From contig DVGW01000013.1 of NCBI GenBank assembly GCA_018712515.1, positions 1 to 64,000 of the forward strand: DNA of 64,000 bases, written 5' to 3'. The notes beneath the pieces are model-generated. The model was not told the origin of the DNA. It did not search any database and worked only from the letters and a program-made list of their open reading frames with translations. Shown in pieces: positions 59,525-64,000 of the stretch. Origin of the DNA: Aphodovivens avicola. GTDB lineage: Bacteria; Actinomycetota; Coriobacteriia; Coriobacteriales; Eggerthellaceae. The position numbers were made by a program, and so were the translations under genes. Within the stretch, counting starts at the first letter, position 1. The number at the start of each line of letters is the position of its first letter.

Positions 59525-60461
59525 TCTTCTTCAACCCTCCCTTGTGCTCGATGAAGTGGATGATGGCGATGAACACAAGCGACATGATCAGCAGGAGCAG
59601 CGCCAGCGACCACAGCACGTTGGCGTACACGGTGCCGGTCATCTCGTTGCCGATGCCCATCGTCAGCACCGACGTGAGCGTCGCGGCGGGGGTGAACAGG
59701 CCGTCGGGCATCTGCGCCGCGTTGCCGACGACCATCTGCACGGCCAGCGCCTCGCCGAACGCGCGGGTCATGCCGAGCACGACCGCCGTGCACAGCGAGG
59801 GCATCGCCGCGCGCAGCACGACGTGCCACACGGTCTGCCAACGCGAGGCGCCGACGCCGTAGGAGCCCTCGCGATAGGCGCGCGGCACCGAGGTGAGCGC
59901 GTCGATCGAAAGGGAGGTGATCGTGGGAAGGATCATCAGCGCCAGCACGATGGACGACGACATGATGCCGTAGCCGGTGGTGCCCGTCAGGTCGCGCATC
60001 ACGCCCACGATGATCGTCAGACCCAGCAGGCCGTAGACGACCGAGGGGATGCCGACCAAAAGCTCGACCACCGGCTGGAAGACCGAACGGCCGAACTTCG
60101 GCGCGATCTCGACGACGAAGATCGCCGAGCCGATGGCGAACGGGATGGCGATGATAGTGGACAGCAGCGTCACGGCGAACGAGCCCACGATCATGGGCAG
60201 CGCGCCCACGGTGGGCATGCCGTTGGCGTCATCGACATGCGGGTTCCACTCGGTGCCCGTCAAAAACGCAATGGGGCTGATGCCGTTCACGAAAAACGTC
60301 GCCAGGCCGTGCTGGGCGACCATGAAGATAAGGGTGATGACCAGCAGCACCACGATGGCGATGCAGGCAGCCGACACCGATTTGCCGGCAAGGTCGACGC
60401 GGCCCTTTTTGCTGAGCTTGCGCCGGCCACCCTTAGCGGGGGTGTCCTGTGCGGTTGACAC
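59517..60461 (-). CDS. pstC: Phosphate ABC transporter permease PstC
   Basis: 314 residues, six membrane helices. Signatures ASRWQTVWHVVLRAAMPSLCTAVVLGMTRAFGEALAVQMVVGN (EAA loop) and PFAIGSAIFVVEIAP. GTG start with AAGG at 7 nt. Separated from pstS by a GC-rich hairpin that may reduce its expression relative to pstS. Confidence 0.95.
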   Translation of the reverse strand: MSTAQDTPAKGGRRKLSKKGRVDLAGKSVSAACIAIVVLLVITLIFMVAQHGLATFFVNGISPIAFLTGTEWNPHVDDANGMPTVGALPMIVGSFAVTLLSTIIAIPFAIGSAIFVVEIAPKFGRSVFQPVVELLVGIPSVVYGLLGLTIIVGVMRDLTGTTGYGIMSSSIVLALMILPTITSLSIDALTSVPRAYREGSYGVGASRWQTVWHVVLRAAMPSLCTAVVLGMTRAFGEALAVQMVVGNAAQMPDGLFTPAATLTSVLTMGIGNEMTGTVYANVLWSLALLLLIMSLVFIAIIHFIEHKGGLKKNG

Positions 60462-60496
60462 GGATGAGCCTTCCTCTAGCTTTCAGTACATGAATA

Positions 60497-60522
60497 GGCC
60501 CCCCGGGTTGCCCCAGGGGGCC
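60497..60522 (-). terminator. Intercistronic hairpin between pstS and pstC
   Basis: GGCCCCC / GGGGGCC stem with a mismatch-prone centre, followed by CTATTC. Weak or leaky terminator; would favour pstS over pstC. Confidence 0.5.
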
Positions 60523-60536
60523 GGAAGGGAAAGAGA

Positions 60537-61484
60537 CTAGATCTCGGTGACGTTGCCCTCGGCGTCCTTTTCCACCTTCATGCCGGACACGGGGATGTAG
60601 CCGTTCTCCTCGACCAGCGAGCCCTGGACCTCGTCGCTCATCATGTACTCGATGAACGCAGCCGTGGCCGCATCGGGCTCGAGCGCGGTGTACATGTGCT
60701 CGTAGGCCCAGATGGTCCAGGAGTTGTCCTCGACGTTGGCGGTCTCAGGCGCGACGCCGTCCACGGACAGGGCCTTGGTCTGGTCGTCGAAGTAGGAGAA
60801 CGCCAGGTAGGAGATGGCGCCGGGGGTCTCGGAGACCATCTTGGCGACGGTGCCCGAAGAATCCTGCTCCTGGAAGGTCGCGGACTCCTGGTCGCCCAGC
60901 ACGGCGGCCTCGAAGACCGCGCGGGTGCCGGAGCCGGCCTGGCGGTTGATGACGACGATCTCCTGATCGGAGCCGCCCACCTGGTTCCAGTTGGTGATCT
61001 CGCCGGTGAAGATCTTGGCGAGGTCGGCGATGGCGATGTCGTCGACGGAGACCTCGGGGTTCACGATCGGGCCCATGCCCACGACGCACACGCGGTTGTC
61101 CTTGATCTTCTCGGCGTCGGCGGGATCGTCGACCTTCTCCTCGGCGAACACGTCGGAGTTGCCGATCTGCACCGCGCCCTGGACGATCTGCGTGATGCCC
61201 TGGCCGGAGCCGCCGCCCTGGATGGTGATCTGGACGCCGGAGTTCTCCTCCATGAACTGCTCGGCGGCAGCCTCGACGAGGGGCTGCAGAGCGGTGGAGC
61301 CGACGGCGGTGATGGTGCCGGACAGCTCGGCGGCAGCCTTGTCGCCGCCCTCGGCGGAGTCGCCCTCGGTGGTGGAGGAGCTGTTGCCGGAGCAGCCGGC
61401 CATGGTCAGGCCGGCGACGGCGGCGGTGCCGCCGGCGACCGCCAGGAAGCGACGACGGCTCATGGAGTTGTTCGCGATCTGCAT
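60537..61484 (-). CDS. pstS: Phosphate-binding lipoprotein PstS
   Basis: 315 residues. Tat motif SRRRFL near residue 8 and lipobox LTMAGC, so exported and lipid-anchored. Periplasmic-binding-like fold: ITAVGSTALQPLVEAAAEQF (phosphate-binding GST motif), GGGSGQGI, RQAGSGTRAVFE and ISYLAFSYF. ATG 61484 is used; an in-frame TTG six nt upstream is possible. The preceding gap holds the candidate PhoP box. Confidence 0.95.
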   Translation of the reverse strand: MQIANNSMSRRRFLAVAGGTAAVAGLTMAGCSGNSSSTTEGDSAEGGDKAAAELSGTITAVGSTALQPLVEAAAEQFMEENSGVQITIQGGGSGQGITQIVQGAVQIGNSDVFAEEKVDDPADAEKIKDNRVCVVGMGPIVNPEVSVDDIAIADLAKIFTGEITNWNQVGGSDQEIVVINRQAGSGTRAVFEAAVLGDQESATFQEQDSSGTVAKMVSETPGAISYLAFSYFDDQTKALSVDGVAPETANVEDNSWTIWAYEHMYTALEPDAATAAFIEYMMSDEVQGSLVEENGYIPVSGMKVEKDAEGNVTEI

Positions 61485-61623
61485 GATCAATGTTTCCTTT
61501 CCTCAGAACTCTCGTTCACTCGGGGCGCCGGGGCCCTCCCCGCCCGCCCAGGCCGCAGGATCTTCCCTTTCCGCGGGGTCGTTCCTTGCGTTTGCTAATG
61601 GTAGGAAGCCGCTATCAGAGGTT

Positions 61624-61651
61624 TATAAGACGCGTGCAAAATCTCTGTTAA
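61624..61651 (-). promoter_or_regulatory. Candidate PhoP box upstream of pstS
   Basis: On the minus strand TTAACA, TTTGCA and CTTATA recur at an exact 11-bp period, the arrangement of Bacillus-type PhoP boxes (TTAACA-like hexamers every 11 bp). Confidence 0.5.
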
Positions 61652-61666
61652 GTCGCGTTTTCCCAG

Positions 61667-62329
61667 CTAGTTGAGCGGCTCGCCCTTGTACAGCCCGGTG
61701 ATGGAGTACTCCACCCACTCGGCGATGTTCTGGGCGTGATCGCCCACGCGCTCCAGGTACTTGGCCACCATCAGGGCCTCGACCAGATTGGCCGCCGGAT
61801 CCGCCTCGGACTTGATGCCGTTGATGACATCCTGCTTCACGCGGTCGAACATCTCGTTGACGCCGTCGTCCGCGCCGATCACGGCGTGCGCGCGCTCCTC
61901 GTCGCGATGCACGTAGGCGCCCACGGCCTCATGCACCATCGCGCTGGCGCGGCCCGCCATGGCGGCCAGGTGCGCGTTGAGCTCGGAGTCGAACTCGCCG
62001 TCGAGCGTCAGCACGACGTCGGCGATGTCGGACGCCTGGTCGCCGATGCGCTCGAGGTCGCCCACCATCTTGAGCGCGGCGCCCACGCGGCGCAGGTCGC
62101 CGGCGACCACCGGCTGCTGCATCAGCAGCAGCTTCAGGCACAGGCTCTCGATGTCGCGCTCGAAGTTGTCGATCTCGTCGTCGTTGGCGAGGATCTCGCG
62201 CGCCTTGGCCACATCGCGCGTGGAGAGCACCTCCACCGCCGCCATCAGCGCCGATTCGGTCGCCGTGGCCATGCCCTTGAGCTGCTCGTTGAGCAGGTCA
62301 AGCTGCGAATCGAACCTTGCACGAGCCAT
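61667..62329 (-). CDS. phoU: Phosphate system regulator PhoU
   Basis: 220 residues. Two PhoU three-helix bundles with E/DxxxD metal motifs (KMVGDLERIGDQASDIA and VAKYLERVGDHAQNIAEW). Negative regulator that couples PstSCAB to the PhoR kinase. 6 nt downstream of pstB. The longer frame to 62623 is a shadow. Confidence 0.95.
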   Translation of the reverse strand: MARARFDSQLDLLNEQLKGMATATESALMAAVEVLSTRDVAKAREILANDDEIDNFERDIESLCLKLLLMQQPVVAGDLRRVGAALKMVGDLERIGDQASDIADVVLTLDGEFDSELNAHLAAMAGRASAMVHEAVGAYVHRDEERAHAVIGADDGVNEMFDRVKQDVINGIKSEADPAANLVEALMVAKYLERVGDHAQNIAEWVEYSITGLYKGEPLN

Positions 62330-62334
62330 GGGGA

Positions 62335-63159
62335 TCACCCGAACCTTCCCGTGATGTAGTCTTCGGTGCGTTTGTCGGAGGGGTTGCTGAACAGCTTCTC
62401 GGTGTCGTCGAACTCCACCAGATCGCCCAGCAGGAAGTAGGCGCATTTGTCGGACACGCGGGCGGCCTGCTGCATGTTGTGCGTGACCATGACCACTGTG
62501 TAGTCCTTCTTGAGCTCCACGGCCAGCTCCTCGATGCGGCTGGTGGACAGCGGATCGAGGGCGCTGGTGGCCTCGTCCATCAGCAGGACGTCGGGCTCGA
62601 CCGCCAGCGCGCGGGCGATGCACAGGCGCTGCTGCTGGCCGCCGGAAAGCGCCAGCGCGCTGTCCTTCAGACGGTCCTTCACCTCGTCGAAGATCGCCGC
62701 CTTGCGCAGTGCGGTCTCGACGATCTCGTCGAGCTTGTCCTTGCTCTTGGTGCCGTGCGTGCGCGGGCCGAACGCGACGTTGTCATAGACGCTCATCGGG
62801 AAGGGGTTGGCCTTCTGGAACACCATGCCGATGCGCTTGCGCAGCAGGTTGACGTCCATTTCCTTGCCGTAGATCTCTTCGCCGTCGAGCGTGACGGAGC
62901 CTTCGATGCGGCATCCGTTGACCATGTCGTTCATGCGGTTGAGCGTGCGCAGCAGCGTCGACTTGCCGCAACCCGACGGGCCGATGAACGCCGTGATCTG
63001 GTTCTCGGGGATGTCCATGTTGATGCCGTGGAGCGCATGGAACTCGCCGTAGTACAGGTCGAGGTCCTTCACGGTCATCTTGATGGAAGCCGGAGCGTCT
63101 TCATGCGATCCCTCGTACGCCACCTTGTCCACGATACCCTGGAGGCTGGCTTCTACCAT
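62335..63159 (-). CDS. pstB: Phosphate ABC transporter ATP-binding protein PstB
   Basis: 274 residues. Walker A GPSGCGKST, Q-loop MVFQKANPFPMS, signature LSGGQQQR, Walker B VLLMDEATSALD, and H-loop VTHNM. First gene of the unit; normally pstB follows pstA, but here it is ahead of pstS. Confidence 0.95.
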   Translation of the reverse strand: MVEASLQGIVDKVAYEGSHEDAPASIKMTVKDLDLYYGEFHALHGINMDIPENQITAFIGPSGCGKSTLLRTLNRMNDMVNGCRIEGSVTLDGEEIYGKEMDVNLLRKRIGMVFQKANPFPMSVYDNVAFGPRTHGTKSKDKLDEIVETALRKAAIFDEVKDRLKDSALALSGGQQQRLCIARALAVEPDVLLMDEATSALDPLSTSRIEELAVELKKDYTVVMVTHNMQQAARVSDKCAYFLLGDLVEFDDTEKLFSNPSDKRTEDYITGRFG

Positions 63160-63341
63160 TCATTCGTCCTTTCGCTTCGTTCCTCGGCATGAGCGCATGG
63201 CGGAGGGTCGCGTCGCGGTTGCGCGGCGCTGCGGCATGCGGAATCCGCGCGCCGAACCGCACAAGGCGCACGACGATCCCGTCGGCGCTCATCGCCGATA
63301 GAGAACTCTATGGGGTTCGAATTAAGGAGAAGTCAGGCGGA

Positions 63342-63425
63342 GGTCAAATCTTTGCAAAACCGGACACGACGCAAGGGCGGCAAGGGCGTAAGGGCGTCAA
63401 CGGCACAAGGGCGGCAAGAGCTTTC
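63342..63425. repeat. Short degenerate tandem repeats
   Basis: Several copies of CAAGGGCGGCAAGGGCG-like units within about 85 bp of the intergenic region after the pstB promoter side. The rest of the gap 63160-63341 holds the pstB promoter region but no clear -35/-10 was fixed. Confidence 0.4.
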
Positions 63426-63431
63426 GCGGAA

Positions 63432-63668
63432 CCCCAAATAACGCATTTTTTGGATATCTCAGCCAAAAATGACGATAGTTGGGGCGAAGCCCCCCGGAGA
63501 GGCGATTTCTTGGGCAATTGGGAACGCAGAGGCTCCCCCAACTTGAGTGCGCTAGCATTTCCGCAGGTCAGAAAAGTGTCGCAAATCGAGAATTGGGCGC
63601 TCGTCGACCCAGCGCCCCAACTAACGTAAAAAATGACTTCGATATCCAAAAAATGCGTTATTCGGGGG
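63432..63668. repeat. MITE-like 237-bp element with long terminal inverted repeats
   Basis: Left end 63432-63486 and right end 63613-63668 are inverted copies of about 55 bp with roughly 80% identity, sharing ATAACGCATTTTTTGGATAT and AGTTGGGGCG at the same spacing. The 126-bp centre is non-coding. No transposase; may be mobilised in trans or be a structured RNA. Confidence 0.75.
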
Positions 63669-63734
63669 TGCGATGCGGCGCAGCAGGACATAACAAGAAC
63701 CTCGGCATCCACGCAAACCCTCCCGTAGCCGAGC

Positions 63735-64000
63735 GCGAGGCGGTGCAGCAGCACGCAACAAGGACTCTCAGCCGTGCGCGATGGAGGGCCGCAGAAAGGA
63801 TCGCAGCTTTGCGCGATGAAAAGTCGCGACGGCAGCGAGGTCTCACGACCATGCGCGATGAGGGATCGCAGTGAGGCATCGCACCCGTACGCGATAAAGA
63901 GCCATAGCAAAGACTCTCAGCCATGTGCGATGAGGGGTCGTAGCGGGGGCCCTCGGCTTCGCGAGACAACGAGCCGCAGTGAGGACTCTCCGCTTTGCGC
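63735..64000. repeat. Degenerate 36-bp tandem repeat array running off the window
   Basis: Six to seven imperfect units of about 35-37 bp, each with a variant of GCGCGATGAGGG and CGCAGYGAGGA. Because 36 is divisible by three, a frame on the minus strand reads 12-residue repeats (YDPSSHMAESLC, CDPSSRMVVRPR); whether it is translated is unknown. Not a CRISPR: there are no unrelated spacers. Confidence 0.65.

Noticed and set aside
63735..64000. Possible CRISPR array at the right edge
   Set aside because: The units are continuous and degenerate with no unique spacers and no cas genes.

Overview
The window is high-GC, densely coding DNA that reads as an actinobacterium of the class Coriobacteriia, probably a gut genus near Collinsella or Olsenella. 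The assignment rests on the gene families seen, not on a search: an FHA/PP2C/RodA-PBP/PknB cluster in the order known from Actinobacteria, LytTR regulators, a CCG-domain iron-sulfur protein beside a flavin oxidoreductase, and a pilus locus with little-known small proteins. No rRNA, CRISPR array, prophage or replication origin was seen.

Layout. 1-3707: the N-terminal 1235 codons of a large secreted surface protein; its C-terminus lies outside the window. 4064-7779: an accessory patch with an IS3-family element inserted in a tandem 23-bp repeat array, an AAA/DUF4143 ATPase with its own 33-bp repeat array, and the 3' scar of a second IS3 element. 7780-14134: a minus-strand type IV pilus-like locus (LytTR regulator, transglutaminase-like lipoprotein, PilC/GspF, four small membrane-anchored proteins, PilT). 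14381-35980: mostly housekeeping genes (dipeptidase, class I aldolase, redox pair, VTT membrane protein, PRC-barrel and YtxH stress proteins, Ddl, aminotransferase, SerS, vitamin B6 kinase, a membrane Ser/Thr kinase, a universal stress protein) with tRNA-Leu(CAA) and tRNA-Thr(CGT).

36410-44332 is the cell-wall and phospho-signalling operon: FhaA, FhaB, a PP2C phosphatase, one polypeptide joining a SEDS glycosyltransferase to a class B PBP, and a four-PASTA PknB. PknB should sense muropeptides or lipid II, the phosphatase should oppose it, the FHA proteins should read the phosphothreonines, and the SEDS-PBP should build peptidoglycan. 44412-58287 holds tRNA-Arg, two tRNA-Ser, tRNA-Leu(CAG), an RsbW-like ATPase, an NTF2-LytTR regulator, a shikimate-kinase-like protein, a DUF2207 protein, ispE-tadA, citrate synthase, a radical SAM protein and a TetR-controlled membrane protein. 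58610-63159 is the phosphate system in the order pstB-phoU-pstS-pstC-pstA, with a candidate PhoP box in front of pstS.

The most unusual content is non-coding. It includes: two regularly spaced repeat arrays next to or near a DUF4143 ATPase, one split by an IS with a 3-bp target duplication; four copies of a REP-like palindrome around the ATGAGAAAAAG core; a different 64-bp palindrome inserted in frame inside a Ser/Thr kinase gene; palindromic elements after both tRNA-Ser genes, one followed by a perfect 24-bp duplication of the tRNA 3' end; a MITE-like 237-bp element; and a degenerate 36-bp tandem array running off the right edge.
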